A DNA stretch of 64,000 nt from Reyranella aquatilis (GTDB lineage Bacteria; Pseudomonadota; Alphaproteobacteria; Reyranellales; Reyranellaceae): contig NZ_JAJISD010000003.1 of assembly GCF_020880995.1 (NCBI RefSeq), forward strand, positions 410,905 through 474,904, written 5' to 3'. The notes beneath the pieces are model-generated. The model searched no databases, had not been told where the DNA came from, and saw only the letters and a program-made list of their open reading frames with translations. Within the stretch, counting starts at the first letter, position 1. The number at the start of each line of letters is the position of its first letter. The position numbers and the translations under genes were made by a program. Of this stretch, positions 43,079-51,335 are shown one piece after another.

Positions 43079-43863
43079 CTTTCTGTTCGTCTCAAGGCAT
43101 CGACATTCAAGAGTGATCGAGGCCGAATCGAGACTCATATCAAGCCTTTGCTCGGCGCCCGGCTCGTGAGCCGTCTCACACTGCAGGACATCGAGGGAAT
43201 GCAGGCGGATATTGCGGCGGGCAAGTCGTCCCGCAGACGTAAGAAAGGTCGCGGGGGGCAGTCAACAGGTGGTCCTGGCGTCGCCAGCCGAGCGATTAGT
43301 ACCTTACGCGCGTTGCTCGGCCACGCCGCTTGTCTCGGCATCATCGGCAAAAATCCTGCGCAAGGCGTCCGGCAGCTGGCGGTCGGAAGCCGCAAGCGCC
43401 GGCTGAACGAAGACGAACTCCGTCGTCTCGGACCCGTGATGCGTCAATTGGCGTTCGAAGGCGAACATCCGACCGGGCTTGCAGCCATCCGGCTCGTGCT
43501 TCTGACCGGCTTCCGGCGAATGGAGGCGCTGGGACTAGAACGGTCGTGATTCAGTCGGAACGAACACTGCATTCGCTTTCCCGACACCAAGAGTGGGGCG
43601 CAGGTCCGGCGCTGGGAGAAGGCGCGATGGACTGCATCGAGGCGCAGCCGACGCGGTCGGGCTCTCCCTTTGTGTTTCCCGCCGACTGGGGCGACGGGCA
43701 TTTCATTGGAGTTGTCCGTGTTCTCGATCGCATTTGCCGCAAAGGCGAAGCTCGAGGGCGTGAAGCGCATCGAAGGGCAGGTCGGCGAGATCGCGGTCTT
43801 GAAGGCGAGATCGAGCACGTCGAAGCCCCCGAAGGCTGCATCCACCCATCGCAAGGTCAACTG
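43079..43863 (+). pseudogene. Degenerate tyrosine recombinase (integrase)
   Basis: A plus-strand reading frame gives FKSDRGRIETHIKPLLGARL, LTLQDIEGMQADIAAGKSS, GVASRAISTLRALLGHA and IGKNPAQGVRQL, the core-binding domain of phage/ICE integrases, then RRLNEDELRRLG and LVLLTGFRRMEALGLERS with the first catalytic-region Arg before a stop at 43549. The continuation is in other frames (FPDTKSGAQVR, then SPFVFPADWGDGHFIGVVRV, then AFAAKAKLEGV), showing at least two frameshifts, and the HxxR...Y catalytic end is missing. So the gene is dead. Beside tRNA-Gly, it marks an old insertion. Confidence 0.85.
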
Positions 43864-43885
43864 AGTTCAGTATCGCCACCCGCGA

Positions 43886-45436
43886 TCACATCGCGGCGTT
43901 GAATGGGCCGTTTGTGGCGGCATCGACGTAGAACTTGCTGAACTTCACGTGCTCCTTCAAGGCCGCCGGTCTGTAGGCACCCGAGCCGGCACATTGCGCA
44001 ACCTCGTCCAGCCGAAATCGCTCCTCGACGGTCGGGTGCACGATGGCATCCTTGGGGATCGGCCGTGCCGCTGCCTTCCAGCCCAGGCCGGTCGTAAAGC
44101 GGCGCAGCCATCTCGGAAGGCGGCCGTCCAGCACATCCTGCATCCCGGCAACCTCGCAGTGCTGGAGACCGTCGGCGGCAGGAAAGAGCTGAAGGGGAAT
44201 GCCAACCTCAGACGTTCCCACGAGGCGATGGCCACGCACCATCACGGGCCCGATCTTGAGACCGTCAGGGACTCCAACGGCTTCCTCGATCATCCATCCG
44301 AGCGCCACATCCGAGAGACGCGACTCCGCCTCCGGGTAACTGCCGCCGATGTCGGAGTGATTGCCTGCGAACCAGATCTGTTTGAAGGTCGGGAGGCCGT
44401 GACGCTCGGTCTCCATTTCAGCCGTGGGGCCCCAGGCAACGCGGGCAAAGTCTTCCCGGGTTTCGTCGATCGCGTTTGCCGAGCGTGCATACCCCACGAA
44501 CCGACTGAGCAGGCGGTCGAAGTGTTCACCCTTCCATTCAGCGAGATGAGTCGATCGATCGCCCGGATTCGGAAAATCCTTGATGATCTTCCTGACGGAC
44601 TTTCGTTGGCGCCCAAACATGAAGGCGCCGCCGAGTAAAGCGGCGGCTGCAACCAGTGCCAGCACCGACCACCAGAAAGCAAAGCCCAGAAGGAAGAGAA
44701 TGCCGCCTATTGCCAACGACGGGACAACACAGAGGACCGCCGCGAGCACACCCGCCCCAATCACGAGCGACACCTTGATGGCGATCGCCAGCGCGCCTTT
44801 GACGCCGAGCGCGGCGACGGTGTCGAAGACACCGATGAAATAAGGCGCTGCGTTGGAGCGATGGACTTCACCGGAGTCGTGGTCGGCGGCATACGCGGCC
44901 CGGAATCTCCGAGCCAGTTCCAGGCGTTCATCCTCGAATTCGGCGCGCGGATGGCCCGCACCATGCTCCAGCACGTCATGAACCGCCTCGTGAGCAATGT
45001 CGCGGATCGACTTCCTGAAACGCTGCAGCGGCTGCTCGCCCTGCCGGGTCGGCACGCCGCAGAGCATCAGGAGATTGGCGATGCTGCGCACGGTGTAGGC
45101 GCCGCGGCTGAAGCCGAAGAGGAAGATGCGGTCGCCGGGCTGGTAGTGGTTGATCAGGAACTCGTAGCACTCGGCGATATTGGTCGTGATGCCGCGCCCC
45201 GATACCGAGGCCATGGTCTTCTGTGTCCAGCGTACCAGGCCTGTCATCCCCGTTGCCGTCGTCTCGGTTCCCAGGCCTGGGTCGTAGAATGCAACCTGAT
45301 CCCTTGGATCGATGGCGGTTTCCGGGCTCACCCTGGAGGCACGATACATCTTGTAGATGTTGCTCATGCGTTGCTCGGCACGGACACCGCCGTCCTGGCC
45401 GGTCCCGTCGGAAAAAATTACGATGTTTTTGGCCAA
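43886..45436 (-). CDS. DUF2235 membrane alpha/beta-hydrolase (phospholipase-like)
   Basis: 516 aa. Starts MAKNIVIFSDGTGQDGG, the DUF2235 signature. The nucleophile is S110 in FLFGFSRGAYTVRS (GxSxG); the acid is D362 in GNHSDIGGSYPE; the base is likely H467 in VHPTVEERF. This triad matches the Tle1/T2-type phospholipase group. Uniquely placed inside the protein, residues 213-275 contain two or three hydrophobic helices, so it is membrane anchored. It is the last gene of the operon TIR, E2-like, zinc-ribbon, DUF2235 (52-base gap), and could be a membrane-attacking effector. No secretion genes are nearby. Confidence 0.85.
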   Translation of the reverse strand: MAKNIVIFSDGTGQDGGVRAEQRMSNIYKMYRASRVSPETAIDPRDQVAFYDPGLGTETTATGMTGLVRWTQKTMASVSGRGITTNIAECYEFLINHYQPGDRIFLFGFSRGAYTVRSIANLLMLCGVPTRQGEQPLQRFRKSIRDIAHEAVHDVLEHGAGHPRAEFEDERLELARRFRAAYAADHDSGEVHRSNAAPYFIGVFDTVAALGVKGALAIAIKVSLVIGAGVLAAVLCVVPSLAIGGILFLLGFAFWWSVLALVAAAALLGGAFMFGRQRKSVRKIIKDFPNPGDRSTHLAEWKGEHFDRLLSRFVGYARSANAIDETREDFARVAWGPTAEMETERHGLPTFKQIWFAGNHSDIGGSYPEAESRLSDVALGWMIEEAVGVPDGLKIGPVMVRGHRLVGTSEVGIPLQLFPAADGLQHCEVAGMQDVLDGRLPRWLRRFTTGLGWKAAARPIPKDAIVHPTVEERFRLDEVAQCAGSGAYRPAALKEHVKFSKFYVDAATNGPFNAAM

Positions 45437-45488
45437 GGCTTCCTCCGAGGAAGGATCATCTGTTGCAAGCTCGCTAAGGACCAGTCAT

Positions 45489-46583
45489 CTAGATACCTAG
45501 GAGATCCCCAATTCGCTTTCGGGACGACCATTCCGGCACGGCAATAAGCCGTCGCTCTATTCGGACAGTTTCCACCTCGCCGAGGCGGGCCAGGGCGGCC
45601 TGGGATACCGTGTAGACGGTTAGTTTCATGCGTTTACGCAGCCATTGGATGATCGCCTGCAGGTTCGAGAGGCCGAAGAATTTGTTAGCCGCCTCCAGCC
45701 GACTGACGATGCCGTCGGCCGCGCGGACAACGGCTTCGCCCTCCTCGAGCAGGGCCGATGCCTCCAGGACATGCCGGCTGGTCACGAGCGCAAATCGACG
45801 CTGAAGGTGTGTGCACGCATTTACCAGTTTGCGAGCGTCAATCAGGGGTGATGCACCCTCGAGTACAAACGACGCGCCGGCGATCCGGCCGAGGGATTTG
45901 GTCACGCTTATGAAGATGGGCTTCGTCTCCGGGTTCTTGGCGTATTTCTGCCGATCGTCCCTGGCTATTTCGGCGGCGACGTCCCGGATGTGCTCCGTAA
46001 TCTCCAACTCACCGCCCGATGCGTGCAGCACCCTCGTGAGGAGAGAAACGAGCTCCGGCATCTTCGTGTGGAGTTCGTCCCTGAGGCTGATCAGCCCCTC
46101 GAGGCCAGGATACTCAGACAGCATCACGAGGAACGAATGCAGAAGCGGTAGCGCGGTTTCCAATCCCTCAAGACGCATGAGAAGATCATGCCTGCTCATG
46201 CGGTCGGAAAAATGCTCTTCGCGACCGGACCACCTGAAGCCGAACTGCTTTTCTCCGCAATCGCAACCAAGAAGGAGTCGGCATCCGTCGGCATACCTGG
46301 CAACGTTGCCCTTCCAGTGGATCGGTCGAAAACAGTGCGCGCACCTCACATAGGGGCGGCTCTTGCCCTTGGGCGGTGTTACATCGTATCGATATTCAAT
46401 CTCGGGTACTTCATCGCGGGCGGGCACCCGGTCAAGAAGATTGGGCAACGCCTCCGGATCACTGATCCAGAACGTACGGGCCATGAGCCCGCGGTCTTCG
46501 TCACTTAGGGCACCTCGGAAACGCCCCACTATCGTCTGCTCGAACTCAGCGTGCCGATCCAGTTGGGCGTCGGTGTCGTTCAT
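45489..46583 (-). CDS. Unknown protein with zinc-ribbon-like cysteines
   Basis: 364 aa from ATG 46583, which overlaps the stop of the E2-like gene as ATGA; longer upstream frame is a shadow. The N-terminal third holds five cysteines in a zinc-ribbon-like array: C81-x2-C84 (RCAHCFRP), C101, and C107-x-C109 (LGCDCGEKQFG). The remaining 250 residues are mostly helical without a recognised motif and end SSRKRIGDLLGI. I do not recognise the family. Its coupling to an E2-like gene and a TIR gene suggests a role in the same system, perhaps as substrate or specificity factor. Confidence 0.65.
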   Translation of the reverse strand: MNDTDAQLDRHAEFEQTIVGRFRGALSDEDRGLMARTFWISDPEALPNLLDRVPARDEVPEIEYRYDVTPPKGKSRPYVRCAHCFRPIHWKGNVARYADGCRLLLGCDCGEKQFGFRWSGREEHFSDRMSRHDLLMRLEGLETALPLLHSFLVMLSEYPGLEGLISLRDELHTKMPELVSLLTRVLHASGGELEITEHIRDVAAEIARDDRQKYAKNPETKPIFISVTKSLGRIAGASFVLEGASPLIDARKLVNACTHLQRRFALVTSRHVLEASALLEEGEAVVRAADGIVSRLEAANKFFGLSNLQAIIQWLRKRMKLTVYTVSQAALARLGEVETVRIERRLIAVPEWSSRKRIGDLLGI

Positions 46584-47308
46584 CAACTCTCCATTTCCTG
46601 CTTTGCTCGCACTTTCTGGAATAGGCTGCAGCGCCTCACGCCAAGGCGGTCGAGTTCCGCCGCAAGCCGCACCACCCCCTGCAAGGCCACCGGATGGCAT
46701 TTGCGGAACGGCAATCCCGAACCGCACAGACACGGGCTGTGGCCTCGAGGCCGCCGCAGCTGCTTGTCGTAGTCGAGCCAGTTCTTTTCCTTGAGGAAGG
46801 AGGGGATGATCGCCTCGATGGCGTCCTGCTTCTGCGGCGTCGTGTTGTCCGCGTAGAATTCGAGCAGCCCCAGGCTGCCATGGCTGCGCTCCCCCCACGG
46901 CCACCGGCGATGGCGATCATAGAAGGCCAGGCCGTAGAGATAGTCTCGGGCCAGCCCGTCGATGAAGAAGGTGAGGTCAGAGCCTGAGGGGAACTTGTCT
47001 GCTTCCTCCTGTCTCACGCACACGCAGGCTGAGCCACCGTCGGGATTGCGGTGCAGATCCCGCGTATCGGCGAGACCCCATTTTGCCGCCACGGCTTCAG
47101 TCCGCCCGCCGATCTCGTGAAGCGCCGGCACGCGGTCTGACGCCGGATTGTCCTTCGTGATCCGGACCTTGAAGCAATCCTTGATCTCCTCGCCGTCGTA
47201 TACGGCGTGGACCACGACCTCCCCTTCGAGCTTGCCCGGGCCCGTCCGGGCAAGTCGAGGATGCATCGTTATTGCCGCCGCGACTTCTTCATCGGAGAAA
47301 GCAAGCAC
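46583..47308 (-). CDS. E2-like (ubiquitin-conjugating fold) protein with SEC-C zinc tail
   Basis: 241 aa. Residues 1-155 read like a prokaryotic E2-like fold: a first helix, GKLEGEVVVHAVYDGEEIKD (beta meander), RVPALHEIGGRT, then HRNPDGGSACVCV with C95 where E2 enzymes carry the catalytic Cys, and the family ending WPWGERSHGSLGLLEFY. The C-terminus has a SEC-C zinc motif, PCLCGSGLPFRKCH (C193, C195, C204, H205). No E1 or JAB gene is adjacent. It starts three bases after the TIR stop and overlaps the zinc-ribbon gene by ATGA. The E2 call is pattern-based inference; the SEC-C call is firm. Confidence 0.65.
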   Translation of the reverse strand: MLAFSDEEVAAAITMHPRLARTGPGKLEGEVVVHAVYDGEEIKDCFKVRITKDNPASDRVPALHEIGGRTEAVAAKWGLADTRDLHRNPDGGSACVCVRQEEADKFPSGSDLTFFIDGLARDYLYGLAFYDRHRRWPWGERSHGSLGLLEFYADNTTPQKQDAIEAIIPSFLKEKNWLDYDKQLRRPRGHSPCLCGSGLPFRKCHPVALQGVVRLAAELDRLGVRRCSLFQKVRAKQEMES

Positions 47309-47311
47309 CCC

Positions 47312-47926
47312 CTACCGCGCCCACGGCTTCGAGGGGTTCCTGATCACTGCCGGTCCCGGCGAGGGAGCGATCGTCGGCGCGACGGCAGGTGTCTCGCGGA
47401 TGTAAGGGGCGGCCGTCTCAGCCTTCTCGAGGACCGTTTCGCCCTTGTATGCTTCGTGCGCCTCGTAGGCCTCCTCGACCCAGATGCCAAGGTTCGCTCG
47501 ACCATCGTCAGCGACCCAGTCATAGACCTTGCAGATCTGCGAGAGCCGCGTGCCGTCCGAAAGCTGGACGTTGTCGAACGGATTGGCACCTCGATTGTCG
47601 GTTTCGCCATCCTGGTTCTTGACGCCATGGATGCGCACGCCCAGCAGCGCGTTGTCCCGCTCCCAACTCCGGCGGATCTCATGGTCGACGTATTCGCGAT
47701 CTGCCGTCTCGGCGCCGATCAGGACCACTGTGACGGACGTATACTCGAGCTGCTCGTTGATCCAGCGCTTGATGGCGGCGTCGCCGCCACGCTCGATCTT
47801 CTCCCATTCGACGGAGTCAATGACGCCATACTCGTCATCGTTGGCGATCATGTTGGAGTTGCGAACCTGGCCGGCGCGCCAGGCATCACGCTTGAAGTGA
47901 AACGAATAGAAGACCTTGCGGGCCAT
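47312..47926 (-). CDS. TIR-like (DUF1863/ThsB-type) protein, module A
   Basis: 204 aa. It opens RKVFYSFHFKRDAWRAGQVR, the typical start of MTH538/DUF1863 TIR-like proteins such as Thoeris ThsB, with VTVVLIGAETADREYVDHEI as the later core strand and helix carrying a conserved Glu. ThsB proteins sense infection and make NAD-derived signal molecules. Residues 160-204 form an Ala/Pro-rich tail. First gene of the four-gene operon; about 210 bases upstream is the divergent XRE gene, with two shared operator-like sites between. A ThsA effector is absent. Confidence 0.85.
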   Translation of the reverse strand: MARKVFYSFHFKRDAWRAGQVRNSNMIANDDEYGVIDSVEWEKIERGGDAAIKRWINEQLEYTSVTVVLIGAETADREYVDHEIRRSWERDNALLGVRIHGVKNQDGETDNRGANPFDNVQLSDGTRLSQICKVYDWVADDGRANLGIWVEEAYEAHEAYKGETVLEKAETAAPYIRETPAVAPTIAPSPGPAVIRNPSKPWAR

Positions 47927-48007
47927 GAGCTAATCCTTGCAATCAGAGGGGTTAAAACACCATCCGTCCCGGTCACTGTCTTGACGCAACCTCGGCGGCT
48001 GCGGCGC

Positions 48008-48102
48008 ATTGTCTAGATGGGCAACGGACTCCTAAACTGATATACGGTGATAGGTCAGGTATGCTGACCATTATTCAGGGTTCTGTTGCCCAATTAGACA
48101 AC
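48008..48102. promoter_or_regulatory. Pair of operator-like sites between TIR operon and XRE gene
   Basis: Site 1 (48008-48025) reads ATTGTCTAGATGGGCAAC on the plus strand; site 2 (48085-48102) reads GTTGTCTAATTGGGCAAC on the minus strand, agreeing at 15 of 18 positions. Each is an imperfect palindrome TTGYCYA-N2-TRGRCAA. They lie 82 bases before the TIR start and 38 bases before the XRE start, in opposite orientation. Confidence 0.7.
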
Positions 48103-48139
48103 AGATAGGTAGCGGAATTCCGCCTGTCAAGGAGGGGCA

Positions 48140-48529
48140 ATGACCCAGTCTGCCTTCGGTGTTTTCTTGCGGAAGCTGCGAGAAAGACGAGGATTATCGC
48201 TCCGGGAGCTGGCCCTTCTCGCAAAGATTGATCATGCCTATGTCCACCGGTTGGAGACCGGCGAGAAGGAAGCGCCGTCGGACGAGGCCCTGACGAGGCT
48301 GACTCGGGCCCTCAAGACCACCAAGCGCGACAGCGAGTTGCTGCGATATCTTGCGCGCCATCCCAACGTCAGTATCGGACTGGCGGAATACGCCCTGGAA
48401 GATCAGACTGTGACGCCTGAAGAACTCGGAATGGCCGCAAACATGGCATTCCGGGGCCCGACCAGGCCGGATTACAGGACGGCCATCGAGCGGATACGGC
48501 GCATGCTGGGAGACGAGGGACTTGGATGA
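48140..48529 (+). CDS. XRE-family HTH transcriptional regulator
   Basis: 129 aa. An N-terminal helix-turn-helix is clear: FLRKLRERRGLSLRELALLA followed by KIDHAYVHRLETGEKEAPSD. The start at 48140 follows AAGGAGGGG. The C-terminal half is helical without a known motif. It overlaps the ImmA/IrrE-type protease gene by 8 bases, the classic regulator/anti-repressor pair of mobile elements, where the protease cleaves the repressor upon a signal. The twin sites in the divergent region make it the likely repressor of the TIR operon and of itself. Confidence 0.88.
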   Translation: MTQSAFGVFLRKLRERRGLSLRELALLAKIDHAYVHRLETGEKEAPSDEALTRLTRALKTTKRDSELLRYLARHPNVSIGLAEYALEDQTVTPEELGMAANMAFRGPTRPDYRTAIERIRRMLGDEGLG

Positions 48530-49388
48530 ACTTTCCACAGTGCTGAAGGCCCGCGCGCTTATCAACAAGGTCGCCCCGACCGGCGTGCCGGTGCCCATAG
48601 AGGCGTATGCAGGCGAGATCGGGGCCGTGCTGCGCAAGGACAAGAGCCTGGGGCCGGACGAAGCGGGCTATTCCTTCGAGAAGGACGGCCGACACTACAT
48701 CTGCGTCAATGCCAATGATCGGCCGGAACGTCAGCGGTTTACCGCCTGTCACGAGATCGCCCACATTGTGCTGGGGCTGCCCTCCGACCACGAGCAGCTG
48801 CCATGGTGGAGTTACGCGAAGCGGCCGCTTAACGAGATCCTCTGCGATGTGTTCGCCGCAGAACTCCTGCTGCCCTATGGCCTCTTCAAGCGCTTCGTGG
48901 ACAAGGCCGATATCAGCCTCGCCGCCATAGACGAGTTGGCCGGCCAATTCGAGACCTCCACGACCGCCGCCGGGTCCCGGTTTGCCGCGGTCGCCGGCTT
49001 CCCCTGCGCGTTCGTGCTCTCGGAGAAGGGCGCCGTACGGTATGCCTCGCGGTCGACGACGCTTCGGCAGGGAAAGGCATGGATCACGCCTCGTATGGCT
49101 CTGCCCGCCGGCTCGGTCTGTGCACGCCTCCATGGCGGCGGGGTGTGCGACGGGCCGGAAGAGACGGCAGCCGATCTCTGGTTTAGCTCATGGGACCGCG
49201 GCGGCACCCTTCTGGAGGATGCCCGGCACCTCCAGCAGTGGAACCAGACGATCGCGCTCCTGTGGTTCGAGGATGAGGAGCTCCCGCCGCCTTCGACGGA
49301 TCGGTCGCAAGCCGACGAAGAGGGAGAACAAGGCCTTGCCGAGCTGGACGGCATTCTGCCGTGGCCTGGCAAGAAGCGGCGCAGGTAG
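48522..49388 (+). CDS. ImmA/IrrE-family metallopeptidase
   Basis: 288 aa from a TTG at 48522 overlapping the XRE stop. The zinc-protease motif is RFTACHEIAHIVLGLP (H77, E78, H81) with a downstream acidic ligand region EILCDVFAAELLLPY. These proteases inactivate XRE-type repressors by cleavage, as ImmA does for ICEBs1. The C-terminal third (from about residue 190) is extra relative to minimal ImmA and could sense the signal. Pairs with the XRE gene; a separate plus-strand gene pair follows 56 bases later. Confidence 0.88.
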   Translation: MDELSTVLKARALINKVAPTGVPVPIEAYAGEIGAVLRKDKSLGPDEAGYSFEKDGRHYICVNANDRPERQRFTACHEIAHIVLGLPSDHEQLPWWSYAKRPLNEILCDVFAAELLLPYGLFKRFVDKADISLAAIDELAGQFETSTTAAGSRFAAVAGFPCAFVLSEKGAVRYASRSTTLRQGKAWITPRMALPAGSVCARLHGGGVCDGPEETAADLWFSSWDRGGTLLEDARHLQQWNQTIALLWFEDEELPPPSTDRSQADEEGEQGLAELDGILPWPGKKRRR

Positions 49389-49444
49389 GCGAATCCGGCG
49401 TTTTCTCATTGCCGTCACCAGGCCAGCCGTCGTCAACTAGACGA

Positions 49445-49870
49445 ATGGCAGACATTCAGTACGACCGCGTCAAGCATCTGGAGATGATCGGCAAGGCGAT
49501 CGAGCGGATGGACAAGGCGGCGTTCTCGCTGAAGGCGCTTTCGCCGGCAGTGCTGGGCGTCGCCCTCGTTCTTATCGAGCGCAAAGTGCCTGCCTGGCTT
49601 GCTCTGGCGGCCGCAGCACTTGCTGTATGCATCTATTGGTACCTGGATGCGCAGTATCTCGGCCGCGAGCGCGCTTTCAGAAGACTCTATGACCGGGTTC
49701 GAAAGGGTGAGCTCGATGACGATCCGTACGTAATGGATGTGGCCTCCGTGTTCGGCAAGCAGCCGGTCTGGCCGTGCCTGAAGGCCGGCGCGGTGATCGG
49801 GGTTCACGGTTCCACGCTGCTGCTTCTCGGAATCTCGTTCATCGCGCTTGGCCTTCTGTCGAGGACCTGA
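49445..49870 (+). CDS. Small membrane protein paired with TIR module B
   Basis: 141 aa from ATG 49445. Two adjacent hydrophobic segments near residues 31-66 (ALSPAVLGVALVLIERKVPA, WLALAAAALAVCIYWYLDA), the motif WYLDAQYLGRERAFRRLYDR, a short soluble stretch, and a last membrane helix near the C-terminus (VHGSTLLLLGISFIALGLL). From memory, similar small membrane proteins occur next to TIR-like genes, but I cannot verify this here. The stop codon is followed after two bases by the TIR gene, so the two are a coupled pair; the membrane protein could be the effector. Confidence 0.7.
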   Translation: MADIQYDRVKHLEMIGKAIERMDKAAFSLKALSPAVLGVALVLIERKVPAWLALAAAALAVCIYWYLDAQYLGRERAFRRLYDRVRKGELDDDPYVMDVASVFGKQPVWPCLKAGAVIGVHGSTLLLLGISFIALGLLSRT

Positions 49871-49872
49871 CA

Positions 49873-50475
49873 TTGGCCCGGAACGTGTTTTTCAGTTTCG
49901 ACTACGATGACGTGATGGCGGTCAACATCGTGCGCAATTCCGACGTCGTGCGCGCCGCCAACGTGAAGCGTCCGTTCTCGGATCGAAGCCTCTACGAAGC
50001 TGCCAAGAACACTCCTGGCGCGATAAAACGGGCCATCGACGGCGCGGTCGATGGAACGAGCGTGACGGTCGTCGTTACGGGCGAGCACACATGGCGCAGT
50101 TACTGGGTCCGTTACGAGATCGCCAAGAGCCTCGAGCGTGGCAACGGGTTCATCGTTGTCGATATCGACGGTGTTGGCCCGCCTCCGACACCAAGCCGGG
50201 GCCCAAACCCGCTCGACAACATGATGCTGGCGCCGTCACACGATCGCACCGGGTTTGCGATCATGGAGTGGGACGGATCGAAATACGCCGACTACAAGCC
50301 CCTGAACTACGTCTCCAATGCGACAGCGAAGTACCCTGCGAGCTTCCTGGCAGGGAACGCCTACGCTTTGTCTCAACGATTTCCGCTTCGCCAGCACTGG
50401 CGCCTGTTGCAGATGTATTTCCCCACCACCATCGAGCAGGCGGCGCGGGAAGCCGGCTGGAACCCCGCTTCCTGA
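49873..50475 (+). CDS. TIR-like (DUF1863/ThsB-type) protein, module B
   Basis: 200 aa from a TTG at 49873, two bases after the membrane gene stop. It opens ARNVFFSFDYDDVMAVNIVR, resembling module A and ThsB, with TSVTVVVTGEHTWRSYWVRY and EIAKSLERGNGFIVVDIDG as the core strand/helix with a conserved Glu. The C-terminal part (LRQHWRLLQMYFPTTIEQAA) differs from module A. Predicted to make or bind a nucleotide signal; partner is the membrane protein upstream rather than ThsA. Confidence 0.8.
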   Translation: MARNVFFSFDYDDVMAVNIVRNSDVVRAANVKRPFSDRSLYEAAKNTPGAIKRAIDGAVDGTSVTVVVTGEHTWRSYWVRYEIAKSLERGNGFIVVDIDGVGPPPTPSRGPNPLDNMMLAPSHDRTGFAIMEWDGSKYADYKPLNYVSNATAKYPASFLAGNAYALSQRFPLRQHWRLLQMYFPTTIEQAAREAGWNPAS

Positions 50476-50682
50476 AGCTTCTGTCCTTCGCCGGCGAGGG
50501 GAACTGGCGCGACTGCAGCAGACAGATAGGAAGGCTGTTTGGCGTTCCAGCAAAGCGCCCAGAGCATGGCACCCGACGGAACCCGGCGGGCTTGAGCGCC
50601 TGTATCGATCGGCCGGCTCGGCCTGCAGCGGCGGAGATCGTTCAATGCGGCCCGGACCGGTCGGCCGCGGGCAAGGCACGCT
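50476..50682. other. Convergent intergenic region
   Basis: About 200 bases between the ends of TIR module B and the SLOG gene. No gene, clear terminator or repeat is supported. Confidence 0.4.
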
Positions 50683-51333
50683 CTAGCCGCGGCGGTCATA
50701 CAGGCGATCGGCCAGCGCCGCCGGCTGGTCCACAGGCTTCCGAAATCGTCGCTCCCGCGTCTGGATATGCAGGTGGCGGTGGAACAGCGCGACGTAATCG
50801 AGATCCTCGCGAAGGTCCTGGGCAGGACTCGCAAGCCGATTCGCGAGCTCCAATGCGGCACCTCCCGTCGAGGCAACCGGAACAACTTCGGCACGAGGCT
50901 GGTAGCGATGGAACAGTTCATACTCGTCCAGAATGCCATCCATACCGCCAATGAACACCGCTGCCTGGAATTGCTGCTCGCGGAACATGCGATCGCGCAT
51001 GAGGCGCAGGCTGGTCCCGCGGTCGTTGTCGACGGTATCGACGAACACGACATTCCCAAAGCGCGCATTCTCCTCCGGAAAGTCATCCTCAAAGAATTTG
51101 CTTTGGTAGAGCTTGACCCAAGTCGCGTAGTCGACGTCCATGCTCTCCGCAGCAACCCATATCATCGGGGTGATGGCCGGGTGTCCTCCCCAAACCAGCA
51201 TGCGTCGCCCGAGCGTCACATACATCAGAGCTGTGACGGCGGCCGTGATGGCGACTGAATCAGCGGTCTCTGCAAATCGAGGTGACCGCCTGGGATCAGG
51301 CACGCTGGCAGAAAGAAAGATGGTATCGGCCAT
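50683..51333 (-). CDS. SLOG-family nucleotide-binding protein (TIR module C partner)
   Basis: 216 aa from ATG 51333, two bases after the TIR stop and behind GAGAGC; an in-frame start at 51348 would overlap the TIR gene. Its motifs, TIFLSASVPDPRRSPRFAET near the N-terminus, MLVWGGHPAITPMI, AVFIGGMDGILDEYELF and VVPVASTGGAALELA, match the SLOG_cluster3-type fold, which is predicted to bind NAD-derived or other nucleotide ligands. In Thoeris the ThsA SLOG domain is the sensor of the TIR product; here the SLOG is a stand-alone protein. No catalytic effector domain is fused to it. Confidence 0.8.
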   Translation of the reverse strand: MADTIFLSASVPDPRRSPRFAETADSVAITAAVTALMYVTLGRRMLVWGGHPAITPMIWVAAESMDVDYATWVKLYQSKFFEDDFPEENARFGNVVFVDTVDNDRGTSLRLMRDRMFREQQFQAAVFIGGMDGILDEYELFHRYQPRAEVVPVASTGGAALELANRLASPAQDLREDLDYVALFHRHLHIQTRERRFRKPVDQPAALADRLYDRRG

Positions 51334-51335
51334 GC

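Noticed and set aside
43079..43549. A functional integrase
   Set aside because: The frame stops after the first catalytic-region arginine and the rest is in other frames, so it is scored as a pseudogene.
43886..45436. DUF2235 protein as a type VI secretion effector (Tle1)
   Set aside because: No VgrG, PAAR, Tap or immunity gene is adjacent and the protein has internal membrane helices; an internal membrane effector fits better, though secretion cannot be excluded.
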